Program-made: the position numbers and the translations under genes
Source: Asticcacaulis tiandongensis
GTDB taxonomy: Bacteria > Pseudomonadota > Alphaproteobacteria > Caulobacterales > Caulobacteraceae
Direction: 5' to 3'
NCBI RefSeq assembly: GCF_006475605.1
Contig: NZ_SSBC01000010.1
Location: forward strand, 372,001 to 436,000
Length of the DNA: 64,000 nt
Shown: positions 39,701 to 48,235 of the stretch, in pieces
Numbering within the stretch: position 1 is the first letter of the stretch
Layout: each line of letters opens with the position of its first letter
The notes under the pieces: model-generated
Told to the model about the DNA's origin: nothing
What the model saw: only the letters and a program-made list of their open reading frames with translations
Databases searched by the model: none

Positions 39701-40259
39701 TGAGCAGTCCGGCCATATCCGTGAAATCGGTGTTGAGCTTTATCAGCAGATGCTCGAAGACGCCGTGGCCGAGATGAAAGAAAGTGGTGAACCCCTGACC
39801 GATCAGCGCGGCTGGTCGCCACAGATCAATGCCGGTGCTGCGGTTATGATCCCTGAGGATTACATTCCCGACCTTAATATCCGCCTGTCGCTTTACAGGC
39901 GCGTGTCCGAGGCCGAAAAGCGCGATGACCGTGAAGCGCTGGCGGCGGAGCTTATTGACCGGTTCGGGCCTATTCCTGAGGAAGCGCAGCAATTGCTCAA
40001 GGTTGTGGCCATCAAGGGCCTGTGTCGTGAGGCCAATATTTCAAAGCTTGATGTCGGGCCGAAGGGGGCCGTGCTTACCTTCCGGCAGGATCATTTTGCC
40101 AATCCGGCAGGCCTGATCGCGTTGATCCAGAGCCGTTCCGGCTGGCGGTTACGTCCTGACCAGAAGTTGCTGGTGCCGGGGGAATGGCCGGATGCGGCTT
40201 TACGCCTCAATGCGGCGGAAAAAATCGTAAGCGAACTGGCGCGGATTGCGGCGCTTTAG
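36756..40259 (+). CDS. mfd: Transcription-repair coupling factor
   Basis: Displaces stalled RNA polymerase and recruits UvrA. The 1167-residue protein has UvrB-like N-terminal domains, an RNA-polymerase interacting region (LVVHVEHGIGRYDGLKTL), RecG-like translocase motifs (Walker A CGDVGFGKTEVA, DExQ VDEEQHFGV, RGRVGRS) and the C-terminal TRCF domain. Start ATG 36756 is close after sdhE. The stop codon overlaps the convergent popA stop by four bases (40256-40259). Confidence 0.97.
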   Translation: MSDIRRITEASGHLSITGCPPGYDSLVAADTCRAEGLITFVARDYARMNAIAEELAFYAPDLDIIRFPAWDCLPYDRVSPTAGLIAQRMAGLTRLQALTAGKTEKPVLILTTAGALSQKVPPRSATADSYLGLKAGQVIDTKELEAYFTRNGYNRVSTVSERGEFAVRGGIIDVFSPAHEEPVRLDFFGDTLETIRSFDPETQRSLKQLKAIEFMAVSEILLDEASISRFRQGYLENFGAPGDDPIYAAVSSGIRRQGVEPLLPLFYAQLDSVFDYLPEKSLILLDALAQEAFNERQKTIQDAYETRTQSTDARVMAKGGVKMEGGYRALPPAFLYLNPDQWQSGLARGRVRQFEAFDAGKAADINIGARVGRSFAAERMQDSVNLFTAVADHAKALSKSGKRVLFASWTEGSSDRLGVMLADHGLGQTRLAKDFADAVSFGVAGTKAKPVQRAILPLEQGFETDALVVISETDILGDRLARPRKRRRANNFLAEASSLSQGDLVVHVEHGIGRYDGLKTLNVNDAPHDCLELQYAADAKLYLPVENIDLLTRYGADSESAQLDKLGSASWQGRKARAKEKLREMADGLIKLAAARALKVGVQIDPPSGLYDEFCAQFPYEETDDQLNAIHDVLDDLSKGQPMDRLICGDVGFGKTEVALRAAFVVAMSGQQVAIICPTTLLARQHYKTFTQRFQGWPIKVRQLSRMVARKEANETREGLKNGEIEVVIGTHALLSDQVSFKDLGIVIVDEEQHFGVTHKEKLKSFRADVHMLTLSATPIPRTLQMALSGIRDMSIIATPPVDRLAVRTYVLPFDSVSIREALLREKYRGGQAYYVVPRLKDLPDIEQYLREQVPEVKFIVGHGQMTPTQLEDVMTAFYDGQYDVLLATTIVESGLDVPTANTLIVHRADMFGLAQLYQIRGRVGRSKTRAFAYLTTRPHQILNEASEKRLKVLQSLDNLGAGFQLASHDLDIRGGGNLLGNEQSGHIREIGVELYQQMLEDAVAEMKESGEPLTDQRGWSPQINAGAAVMIPEDYIPDLNIRLSLYRRVSEAEKRDDREALAAELIDRFGPIPEEAQQLLKVVAIKGLCREANISKLDVGPKGAVLTFRQDHFANPAGLIALIQSRSGWRLRPDQKLLVPGEWPDAALRLNAAEKIVSELARIAAL

Positions 40260-41581
40260 GCGGAAACGCTCATGGACTCGGCGGCCCGCATCAGGGCAAC
40301 GGCCGCCGGTTCATTTTCTTTAAGCTCAGCCACACCGATTTCAAACTCGACAACGAACGGGCGCTCGGTACCGCCGGATTCAAAGGCGGTGCAGCTAATG
40401 ACGGCGGCGATACGCTCACCGACAATGCGGGCGTTTTCAAGACGGGTTGCCGGCAGGGCCAGAGCAAAGACTTCATCCGACAGGCGACCGGCGGTGTCTT
40501 CGGCGCGGACAAGGCGGGCGATCATGTTGCCGATCTGAGGGATCGCGCGTTGCAGGGCCTTGCGCTGTCTTGCCTGAGTGACTTCGGGCGTTTCCGCTAT
40601 TTTCAGTACGCAGACACTTAAGGGCCGGTTGCGTTCGGATGCGGCAGCGGACAGGCGCGCCAGATGTGCAGCAAACAGCTCACGCGTGAACAGGCCGGTA
40701 TCGGTATCCATGCGCGGATTATGGCGGATGTCCTCAAGGGCGCGACGGGTATTGGTCTGGCGGCGATAGGATTGCGCCAGACGGATGACGCGATCGGCTA
40801 TTTCAGGTTCGCTGGCATCCGGTGCGGAAATATCATTGACGCCGCGCAGATAGGCATCGCCCAGATCAAGCGTCACCGGCTTTTGCAGGCGCAGAAACAC
40901 CGGCATATGATAAAGCCGTGTATTACGGCGCATACCTGTGGCGATGGACAGGGGCTCGCTGACGGAATCGGTGCCCCACAGGACGACCGCATCAAAGGTA
41001 TGGTCGTGCAGGTAATCAAAGGCGCTGTAGCTGGAAAAAGCCGCCAGTACATCGGCGCCTCTGGCGCGCATATGATGACTTAAGGCGAGAAAATCCGGTA
41101 CCGGCGGGCCGACGGATAAAACAGACAATGGTCTGTCTTCGGGCGGTGCGGGGAGGGGAATATTTTGCGCCGCAAGGGTTTTCAGGCGCAGCTCATATTC
41201 TTCCTGAGCGACATTGGCCCGGACAATATGTTCAAGGCTGAGGGCGATTTGCTGGGCGTGGGCGTCATAATCAAAGACCATGTCCCAGCCATCAGGCAGT
41301 TCCAAATCACGGCTTTGGGCAATTTGCAAGACGGGCAGGCGGCGCGGCGCACAGGCCGATCGCAGGAGGCTCAGGCCTTCGGGGGTTGCCGAGGGGTGCG
41401 CGCTGTCGATCAGTATGGCTTCGATTTGCAGGTCGCTGACGCAGGCCTGTGCGGCGTCCGCATCCGATGTCGTAATGGTACGCCACCCGAGTCTGTCGAG
41501 CTCCTGCCCCAGACGCCCAAAACAGTCCTGCTCCGGGTCCTGCTTTTTGGTCAGCATCAGGACACGCGCCTGTATCGTCAA
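40256..41581 (-). CDS. popA: PopA-like c-di-GMP effector: two degenerate receiver domains and degenerate GGDEF
   Basis: A 441-residue protein with layout receiver 1 (about 5-120), receiver 2 (about 150-275) and GGDEF (about 290-441). Receiver 1 keeps an Asp at 59 but lacks the acidic pair of its first strand; receiver 2 has Trp in place of the phosphoacceptor (DAVVLWGTD). In the GGDEF domain the inhibitory-site RxxD is intact (R359-D362, RAED), while the catalytic motif is SDEVF. This matches Caulobacter PopA, which binds c-di-GMP without making it and directs CtrA degradation at the cell pole. A TTG start after GGAG. Orthology is inferred from architecture and length. Confidence 0.8.
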   Translation of the reverse strand: MTIQARVLMLTKKQDPEQDCFGRLGQELDRLGWRTITTSDADAAQACVSDLQIEAILIDSAHPSATPEGLSLLRSACAPRRLPVLQIAQSRDLELPDGWDMVFDYDAHAQQIALSLEHIVRANVAQEEYELRLKTLAAQNIPLPAPPEDRPLSVLSVGPPVPDFLALSHHMRARGADVLAAFSSYSAFDYLHDHTFDAVVLWGTDSVSEPLSIATGMRRNTRLYHMPVFLRLQKPVTLDLGDAYLRGVNDISAPDASEPEIADRVIRLAQSYRRQTNTRRALEDIRHNPRMDTDTGLFTRELFAAHLARLSAAASERNRPLSVCVLKIAETPEVTQARQRKALQRAIPQIGNMIARLVRAEDTAGRLSDEVFALALPATRLENARIVGERIAAVISCTAFESGGTERPFVVEFEIGVAELKENEPAAVALMRAAESMSVSA

Positions 41582-41674
41582 GTTGAATGCTCCTGAAATG
41601 TCCCCGCCCGGAAACTATATCGATTCGTTGCGCTTATAAGTAAAGGGGCAATGGGTGTCTGTGATGGCACGGAT

Positions 41675-41908
41675 TTAACGGTGGATCGTAAATGTCCATG
41701 CGGTGCCGTCTTCGTGCATGTCGGTCAGAGTGAAGCCGTTTTCATTGCAGAAATGCGGAACATCAATGCGGGCCATGGGATCGTCGGCCATAAGGACGAC
41801 GACGTTTGTATCGGGATTATCGGCCATGGCCTTACGCAGCTTAAGAGTCGGCACAGGGCAATGAAAGCCACGGGCGTCAATGTTCAGGCTGGAGGTGGGG
41901 GCGGTCAT
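41675..41908 (-). CDS. TusA-family sulfurtransferase-like protein
   Basis: A 77-residue SirA/TusA/YedF protein with the hallmark DARGFHCPVPTLKLRKAM, whose Cys carries persulfide in this family. ATG 41908 gives MTAPTSSLNIDARG; an upstream ATG at 41920 adds four residues. The specific sulfur pathway is unknown. It lies alone between popA and the GH5 terminator. Confidence 0.87.
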   Translation of the reverse strand: MTAPTSSLNIDARGFHCPVPTLKLRKAMADNPDTNVVVLMADDPMARIDVPHFCNENGFTLTDMHEDGTAWTFTIHR

Positions 41909-41944
41909 AACGGGGCCCATACGCCAGATTTCACAGGCTGAAAA

Positions 41945-41974
41945 GAAAAAAGCCTTCTCACGGAGGAGAAGGCT
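41945..41974 (-). terminator. Intrinsic terminator after the GH5 gene
   Basis: On the minus strand a perfect 9-bp stem AGCCTTCTC/GAGAAGGCT (arms 41966-41974 and 41951-41959) is followed by a run of T (complement of 41946-41950). It lies 31 bases past the stop of the glycosidase gene. Confidence 0.9.
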
Positions 41975-42004
41975 TGTCAGTCAGTCGGTCAGAAGTGGGT
42001 TTGC

Positions 42005-43354
42005 TCAGGAAATACCAGCTATGGCGGCGGCGTGATTTTTGATCAGTTCCTGAGTGGAGGTATCGGTGTTGAACACGCTGTACCAGCCTTGTGGCTCATG
42101 CGGCGGGTCACCCATATAGGCCGTTTCGCCGCGCTTCATGTGGTAATCGGCATTAAGCGCGCGTCCTGAGCCGCCCCATGCCCAGAAGTTGGAGCCTGCG
42201 ACCGGGCCGCCGGTTTTCACGGCGTCTTCCACGGCCTTGTAGATCATGGCGTAGAACTTGTCTTTCCAGACCGTTGGCGTGCCCGGTTCATATTTCACAT
42301 CGTCACGCGGGAAGCCGAATTCCTCAAAGGTGAGGGGTTTGTTCAGCTTAACGGCCAGTGCGATATGCTGGTCGATATAGGCCTGAACCTTTTCCATGCC
42401 CGCGTCAAAGGTGCCGGGCAGGTCCTTGCCGTCAACCCAGCTCCAGTTTTGCGGCCAGATGTGAGCAGTCAGGTAGTCAATATGTTCGTGGGCGTCGATG
42501 ACATATTGTTCGCTGCCAACGGCACCCATGGTGCCTTCGTGGCCCAGTGAGACCAGATGGTTTTTATCGAGAGAGCGGATCAGGTCAGCCGTATCTTTGA
42601 TCCATTTCAGATAGGCAGCCGAATTGGCGGCCGCATCCACTTCGTCGCCACCCTGACGTGGCTCGTTGGACAATTGCCAGGCCATGAGGGTGGGGTCGTC
42701 GGCATAGGCCTTACCCGTGATGCTGTTGGTGCGCGACACAAGGAAGCGCACATAATCATGATAGAGCGCTACGGCTTCGGCATTGGCGTAGAACTGTGAT
42801 GAGAACTTGGCAAAGGCGGGCCAAGGGTGGTTCGGATCACCGTTGTTGATATATTTGCCGGTGACATAATCCATATAGGCCACCATGCCGCCTGACCATT
42901 CCCAGAAATTGGTCAGATAGAGTACGGCCTTCATGTCACGCTTGGCCATCTCGGCCATCAGATAATCAAGGCCTGTCAGCAGGTCATTGTTGTAATTGCC
43001 GTTTTCCTTGGTGCGGAAGGCCGGATCAAGGGAATTGTTAAGCGGGGACAGTTCGGAGGAAGCCAAAACACGCAGGTTAGTCACACCGAGCGCTTTCAGC
43101 GTGTCGAGTTCCTGATGCAGGCGTTCACGGTTGCCAAAAGCGGCCTCGGCCCCGAGATAGGCGCCGTACCAGATATTGGCGCCCACAAAGCGATAGGTTT
43201 CGCCGTTGAGCTTGAAATGCGGGCCTTCAACCGTAATGAAACCGGTAGATTTGCTGGCTTTGTTATCGGCCTTGGTAGAGCACCCCGTTGCTGCAAGGGC
43301 GGCCAGACTGAGGGTGGAGAGCAGGGCCGTACGTCGGGACAGACTAAAGGTCAT
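42005..43354 (-). CDS. Secreted GH5 glycoside hydrolase, beta-mannanase-like, lipoprotein
   Basis: A 449-residue protein. The N terminus combines a twin-arginine-like motif (SLSRRTALLS) with a lipobox-like end (AALAATGC), so it is probably an exported lipoprotein. The catalytic domain resembles GH5 subfamily 7 endo-mannanases: acid/base E231 in WQLSNEPRQGGDE and nucleophile E345 in LTFEEFGFPRDDVKY. Substrate is inferred as beta-mannan. ATG 43354 follows GAGAGGAA. It is not near other polysaccharide genes. Confidence 0.87.
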   Translation of the reverse strand: MTFSLSRRTALLSTLSLAALAATGCSTKADNKASKSTGFITVEGPHFKLNGETYRFVGANIWYGAYLGAEAAFGNRERLHQELDTLKALGVTNLRVLASSELSPLNNSLDPAFRTKENGNYNNDLLTGLDYLMAEMAKRDMKAVLYLTNFWEWSGGMVAYMDYVTGKYINNGDPNHPWPAFAKFSSQFYANAEAVALYHDYVRFLVSRTNSITGKAYADDPTLMAWQLSNEPRQGGDEVDAAANSAAYLKWIKDTADLIRSLDKNHLVSLGHEGTMGAVGSEQYVIDAHEHIDYLTAHIWPQNWSWVDGKDLPGTFDAGMEKVQAYIDQHIALAVKLNKPLTFEEFGFPRDDVKYEPGTPTVWKDKFYAMIYKAVEDAVKTGGPVAGSNFWAWGGSGRALNADYHMKRGETAYMGDPPHEPQGWYSVFNTDTSTQELIKNHAAAIAGIS

Positions 43355-43400
43355 GATGTTTCCTCTCTTTTTTATGATCGTATTTGTAAGCCTGTTATAA

Positions 43401-43435
43401 GGCACATTAAATAAAATTGAAATATTTAATGTGCC
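43401..43435. repeat. Perfect AT-rich inverted repeat upstream of the GH5 gene
   Basis: Arms 43401-43413 and 43423-43435 (GGCACATTAAATA and its complement) enclose a 9-base loop. It sits between the MscS-type gene end and the GH5 start. It could be the terminator of the channel gene or an operator for the glycosidase; T-run support is weak. Confidence 0.6.
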
Positions 43436-43474
43436 TTTCAGGCTGTTTTATATCGAGCGCAATTGGGGCGCAGA

Positions 43475-44704
43475 TTAATCGGCTTCGGATTTAAGAAAGC
43501 TTGAGTCGCTAAGTTCCTGAAACAGCTTCAGATCGAACTTATCAATGGTTGCCAGCAGGTGATCAAATATGTCGGCCTGAATGGTTTCATGCAGCACCCA
43601 CGCGGTTTCGGAGGTAAAGCAATAGATTTCCAGCGGTAATCCCTGAGAGGTTGGCTGCAGCTGACGCACCAGAAGCAGCATGTCCTGATGAATTTGCGGG
43701 TGCGACTTCAGGTAGGCCTGAATATAGGCGCGGAAGGTGCCGATATTGGTGACGCGCCGCGTATTGACCGGATCGCGTCCGGCTTCGGTCAGGCGCAGAT
43801 TATAGTCATCAAGCTCTCTCGATTTTTCATCGAGATAATCATCGATCAGGGCAAAGCGCCTTAAACGGGCGATTTCCTCTTCATTGAGAAATTTGATGCT
43901 GCGCTGATCGATAAACAAAGACCGCTTGATGCGTCGCCCGCCCGATTCAAACATGCCGCGCCAGTTTTTGAACGAATCGGAAATGAACCTCTGGGTCGGC
44001 ACGGTGGTGATCGTCTTGTCCCAGTTCTGTATCTTGATGGTATGCAGAGCCACGTCGATGACAAAGCCGTCAGCGTTTAATTGCGGCATCTCAACCCAGT
44101 CACCGACACGCAAAATGTCATTGGCATTGATCTGAACCGAGGCCACAAGCGACAAAAGCGTGTCCTTGAAGACCAGCATGAGGACGGCGGCAATGGCCCC
44201 GAGGCCAGACAGCAGCAGGAGCGGGGATTTATCAATCAGAACCGCAATCATCAGTATCGCGGCAATGGAATAGATGGCGATCTTGACGACCTCTATGTAG
44301 CCCTTAATGGGTTTGGTCGCCGCTTCGGGGCGTTTCTGATATAGAAGATTGAAGATATCAAGCAGGCTGCCCAGCGCCATGGACATGCTGACGACGATAA
44401 AGGCTGTACAGACGTTGTTGACCACCGTGACCACGCCTTCAGGCAGGTGGGCGATCCATTCAATGCCCCGGGCAATGATTATGGCCGGAAGAATATTGGC
44501 CAGACGCGACACCATGCGGCCGACAAGGTCTGAATGGCTTGTACGGACAAAAACCCCGAACAGGTTTTTCAGCGTGCGCAGAATAACGAATTTAAGGATG
44601 ATGTGGCTGCCCAACGCGATAAGCAGCAGGACCGCCATGCCGATCAGGCTTTGCATCCAGGGCTGCAGGTCGGAAAGGGCGGCATTCAGGCTTTGAAAAG
44701 TCAT
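43475..44704 (-). CDS. MscS-family mechanosensitive channel, YbdG-like
   Basis: A 409-residue inner-membrane protein with about five hydrophobic segments (to residue about 195). The pore-lining and beta-domain region follows: GLGAIAAVLMLVFKDTLLSLVASVQI, then NDILRVGDWVEMPQLNADGFVIDV and TIKIQNWDKTITTVPTQRFI. The long soluble C terminus resembles E. coli YbdG (MscM) more than MscS itself. It releases solutes during osmotic downshift. Confidence 0.9.
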   Translation of the reverse strand: MTFQSLNAALSDLQPWMQSLIGMAVLLLIALGSHIILKFVILRTLKNLFGVFVRTSHSDLVGRMVSRLANILPAIIIARGIEWIAHLPEGVVTVVNNVCTAFIVVSMSMALGSLLDIFNLLYQKRPEAATKPIKGYIEVVKIAIYSIAAILMIAVLIDKSPLLLLSGLGAIAAVLMLVFKDTLLSLVASVQINANDILRVGDWVEMPQLNADGFVIDVALHTIKIQNWDKTITTVPTQRFISDSFKNWRGMFESGGRRIKRSLFIDQRSIKFLNEEEIARLRRFALIDDYLDEKSRELDDYNLRLTEAGRDPVNTRRVTNIGTFRAYIQAYLKSHPQIHQDMLLLVRQLQPTSQGLPLEIYCFTSETAWVLHETIQADIFDHLLATIDKFDLKLFQELSDSSFLKSEAD

Positions 44705-44742
44705 GCCGCCTTTGTAGGGAGAGCTTACCGCCCTGTCAAAAC

Positions 44743-45759
44743 CTAAGCCGCGTTTGTAATGCGAATAAGGCGCTCAAGGGCGGCCTTAGCCTTGCCGCTA
44801 TCGAGGCTTTCGGCAGCCAGTGCCACGCCTTCACGCAGGGTTTCGACCTTGTCGCCGACGAGAAACGCGGCGGCGGCATTGAGCAAAACAATATCGCGAT
44901 AGGGGCCGGTTTCGCCATCGAGAAGCGCCTTGAGGCGTTCGGCATTATGGGCCGGATCGCCGCCGGTAATATCGGCCAGAGCGGCGCGTGGCAGATCAAC
45001 CGCTTCGGGGGTAATGGTGAACAGGCGAATGCGCCCGTCATACCATTCGGCAACCTCCGTTTCGCCCGTGGTCGTCAGTTCATCAAGGCCTGAACCGTGC
45101 ACAACCCATGCCCGTTCAGCCCCAAGCTGGCCCAGCGCCTTGGCGATAGGTTCAACAAAGCGTGGCGAGGGCACGCCCATGACCTGACGTCGGGCACCGG
45201 CAGGGTTACACAAGGGCCCTAAAAGGTTGAAAATGGTGCGGAAGCCCAGTTGCTGACGCACGGGTGCGACATGCTTCATGGCGCCGTGATGGGCAGGGGC
45301 GAACAGGAAGCATATGCCCGCTTCGCCCAGCGCCTTAAGGTGCTGTTCCAGGCTGGCGTCAATATTGACACCTAAGGCGGAGACGACATCAGACGTACCT
45401 GATTTGGAGGTTACGGCGCGGTTGCCGTGCTTGGCGACCTTAAGGCCACCACCGGCAGCGACAAAACCGACAGCGGTTGAGATATTGAGCGTATGCAGCC
45501 CGTCACCGCCGGTGCCGCAGACGTCGATCACCTGATAAGGGTGCTGAAGCATTTTAGCGGCCGCGCGCATGGCGCGGGCGCTCGCGGCGATTTCGCCCAC
45601 CGTCTCGCCTCTAATCTTGATGGCGGTCAGGGCGGCGGCAATCTGGGCTTCGGTGGGTTCACCGCGCAAACAGGCGGCGAAAAACACCTCGGCATCGGAT
45701 TCGGACAAGGTCTGACCGTCAGCAAGGCGGGCCAGAAGCGGTTTAAAGGCGTCAGACAT
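44743..45759 (-). CDS. trpD: Anthranilate phosphoribosyltransferase
   Basis: Second step of tryptophan synthesis. The 338-residue protein has the PRPP-binding [20 protein letters not shown] and the [21 protein letters not shown] block. ATG 45759 overlaps the trpG end by eight bases. No trpC follows on this strand; the next minus-strand gene is a channel, so the trpGDC order is broken here. Confidence 0.96.
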   Translation of the reverse strand: MSDAFKPLLARLADGQTLSESDAEVFFAACLRGEPTEAQIAAALTAIKIRGETVGEIAASARAMRAAAKMLQHPYQVIDVCGTGGDGLHTLNISTAVGFVAAGGGLKVAKHGNRAVTSKSGTSDVVSALGVNIDASLEQHLKALGEAGICFLFAPAHHGAMKHVAPVRQQLGFRTIFNLLGPLCNPAGARRQVMGVPSPRFVEPIAKALGQLGAERAWVVHGSGLDELTTTGETEVAEWYDGRIRLFTITPEAVDLPRAALADITGGDPAHNAERLKALLDGETGPYRDIVLLNAAAAFLVGDKVETLREGVALAAESLDSGKAKAALERLIRITNAA

Positions 45760-46345
45760 AGACAAGCTTGCTTTCGAGACCGGCCAGAGACAGGAAGTTG
45801 GACAGTAACTGATGCCCACCTTCGGTGGCGATGGATTCGGGATGGAACTGCACGCCGTGGATCGGGCGGGTGCGGTGCTGAAGACCCATAATTTCGCCGT
45901 CTTCGGTCCATGCCGTGATCTCAAGTTCCTCGGGCAGGGTTTCGCGCTTTACCGCCAGCGAATGGTAACGTGTGGCAGTAAACGGATCCGGCAAGCCTTT
46001 GAACAGGCCGATATCGTTGTGGCTGATCTGGCTGGTCTTACCGTGCATCACGGTTTTGGCGCGGACAACATCGCCGCCGAAAGCCTGACCGATGGACTGA
46101 TGCCCCAGACACACCCCAAGAATAGGCAGGTCTTCGGGGGCGGCGCGCAGAAGCGGCAGGCAGATGCCCGCCTGATCCGGTGCGCAGGGGCCGGGGGACA
46201 GTAATATCGCCTTGGGCTTAAGAGCCAGAGCATCCTGCACGCTTAAGGCGTCATTGCGATAGACCCTGGTCTCTGCCCCCAGTTCGGCCAGATAATGCAC
46301 CAGATTATAGGTAAAGCTGTCGTAATTATCGATGACCAGTATCAT
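45752..46345 (-). CDS. trpG: Anthranilate synthase component II (glutamine amidotransferase)
   Basis: Provides ammonia from glutamine to TrpE. The 197-residue class I amidotransferase has the nucleophile Cys in [23 protein letters not shown], and the His/Glu pair in [17 protein letters not shown] 46345 gives the standard start [16 protein letters not shown]. Translationally coupled with trpD; separated from trpE by an oppositely oriented small gene. Confidence 0.96.
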   Translation of the reverse strand: MILVIDNYDSFTYNLVHYLAELGAETRVYRNDALSVQDALALKPKAILLSPGPCAPDQAGICLPLLRAAPEDLPILGVCLGHQSIGQAFGGDVVRAKTVMHGKTSQISHNDIGLFKGLPDPFTATRYHSLAVKRETLPEELEITAWTEDGEIMGLQHRTRPIHGVQFHPESIATEGGHQLLSNFLSLAGLESKLVYV

Positions 46346-46456
46346 GGGTTTGGCTCCGTTATCCCTGTTTACATAGGCGTTTGGTGGCATAAATCCAGTC
46401 AAAAAGTGAAAGAGGCGTGTTTGGGGCGTGGTGGGGAATCATTCTACAGTTGTGCA

Positions 46457-46711
46457 ATGACCGACAGGCTCAAATCCATAAGAGAGATGTTGACGACGCC
46501 CGAAAGGCGACCGGCATCACCGCTTTATGCCTTTGGGGCATCCGTGGCACTGGCGATTTCGGCTGTAGCACTGGCGGGGATGATGATTCTGGGCCCTGAC
46601 AGGGACAGGCCGCGCGCGGTAAGTGAGGCGGAGGCCATCGCAGACCTTATCCCCGGGCCCTCAGATACTTCAGGTGAGGCAGGCGGTTTTGAGATTTCGC
46701 GTATCCCCTAA
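46457..46711 (+). CDS. Small single-pass membrane protein of unknown function
   Basis: An 84-residue frame between trpE and trpG on the opposite strand. It has one membrane segment (residues about 22-45, PLYAFGASVALAISAVALAGMMI) with basic residues before it, then an acidic tail. No ribosome binding site is convincing and I recognise no family, but composition and start fit a real gene. Confidence 0.5.
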   Translation: MTDRLKSIREMLTTPERRPASPLYAFGASVALAISAVALAGMMILGPDRDRPRAVSEAEAIADLIPGPSDTSGEAGGFEISRIP

Positions 46712-46737
46712 GGCTGTAAAGCCTCAGGGGCACGAAG

Positions 46738-48234
46738 TCAGCTATTGCCCGTGTCGTAACGCCAGGCGTCGGAGGCCGCACGGATCAGGGCCTGCGCCTT
46801 ATGGACGGTCTCGTTATATTCACTCTGCGGCACGCTGTCGGCGACGACACCGGCGCCGGCCTGAACATGAATCTGGCCTTCGGTGAACAGGGCTGTGCGC
46901 AGGACGATGCACAGATCAACCGCGCCGGAGCCTGAGATATAGCCGACGCTTCCGGCATAGCCGACGCCGCGCTTTACGGACTCAAGCTCATCAATGATTT
47001 CCATGGCCCGTACCTTGGGCGCACCACTAACGGTACCCGCAGGCAGCGCCGCCAGAAGTGCATCGACCGGATCAAGGTCTTCGGGGGCGTCGCCTTCGAC
47101 ATTGGAGACGATGTGCATGACGTGGCTGTAGCGTTCGATATAGAATTTATCGGTCACGCGCACGCTGGCGGGTTTGGCGACGCGCCCGACATCATTGCGC
47201 CCGAGATCAAGCAACATCAGATGTTCGGACAGTTCCTTAGGATCGGCCAACAGATCGGCCTCAAGCGCCTTGTCCTCGGCGACCGACTGGCCACGTGGAC
47301 GCGTTCCGGCGATGGGACGAATGGTCAGCTTACCATCGCGTACCCGCACCAGAATTTCCGGCGACGAACCGGCCAGCTGGAAATTGCCAAAGTTCAGATA
47401 GAACAGGTAGGGTGAGGGGTTCTGACGGCGCAGTGATCGGTAAAAGGCAAAGGGATCGGCGCTGTAGGGCGCGGAGAACCTGTGGCTGGGGACGACCTGA
47501 AAAATATCACCGGCAGCGATATAGGATTTGGCGCGTTCGACGATGTTACCATAATCAGCCGCAGATGTAGGCGAGGTGAATGGTGCCTGTGGCTTTTCAA
47601 CCGGAACCGCTTTGGGCGGCAGCGACTGACGCAGGTCTTCCTCGACGCGATCAAGACGCGCATGGGCGGCATCGACCGTATCGTTACTATCTGGCCATAC
47701 GGTAGTCGCCAGCAGGATCTCATGTTTGACATTATCAAAGACGCAGATAACCGAAGGCCTGACGATCACCGCGTCCGGTAAGTTCAGCGGATCGGGATTG
47801 GCGGGCCCCAAAGGTTCATACAGCCGGATCATGTCATAGCCGAACACGCCAAACAGACCCGAAGCCATAGGGGGCAGATCATCGGGAATGGTGAGCTTGT
47901 TGGCATTGACCAATGCCCTTAACGACTCAAGGCTCGGCAGGGTTTCGGGGGTGAATGTCCCGGCAGCAATGGCCGCTTCGCCACGTGCGATTTCCGCCTT
48001 TTCCCCGACGCAGCGCCAGATCAGGTCAGGGCGCAGTGTCAGGATTGAATAACGACCGGCAAGCGCGCCGCCTTCAACCGATTCGAAAAGAAACGAATAG
48101 GGCTGCTGCCGCCCCAGTTTCAGATAGGCCGAAACCGGGGTTTCAAGATCGTCCGTCAGTCGACGTGATACAATAAGGGGGCGGCGTGTCTCAGAAAGAG
48201 GCGCCGTTGCGGAATCGGGGTCGGTCTGGGCCAT
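46738..48234 (-). CDS. trpE: Anthranilate synthase component I
   Basis: Converts chorismate and ammonia to anthranilate. The 498-residue protein has the N-terminal tryptophan-binding region beginning around YLKLGRQQPYSFLFESVEGG and the catalytic chorismate domain with SPEILVR, IAGTRPRG, LVRD-equivalent LLDLGRNDVGRV and AGAGVVADS. ATG 48234 is one base after the ppiD stop (AAATAAGATGG), indicating coupled translation; longer in-frame starts lie inside ppiD. No attenuator is visible. Confidence 0.96.
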   Translation of the reverse strand: MAQTDPDSATAPLSETRRPLIVSRRLTDDLETPVSAYLKLGRQQPYSFLFESVEGGALAGRYSILTLRPDLIWRCVGEKAEIARGEAAIAAGTFTPETLPSLESLRALVNANKLTIPDDLPPMASGLFGVFGYDMIRLYEPLGPANPDPLNLPDAVIVRPSVICVFDNVKHEILLATTVWPDSNDTVDAAHARLDRVEEDLRQSLPPKAVPVEKPQAPFTSPTSAADYGNIVERAKSYIAAGDIFQVVPSHRFSAPYSADPFAFYRSLRRQNPSPYLFYLNFGNFQLAGSSPEILVRVRDGKLTIRPIAGTRPRGQSVAEDKALEADLLADPKELSEHLMLLDLGRNDVGRVAKPASVRVTDKFYIERYSHVMHIVSNVEGDAPEDLDPVDALLAALPAGTVSGAPKVRAMEIIDELESVKRGVGYAGSVGYISGSGAVDLCIVLRTALFTEGQIHVQAGAGVVADSVPQSEYNETVHKAQALIRAASDAWRYDTGNS

Positions 48235-48235
48235 C

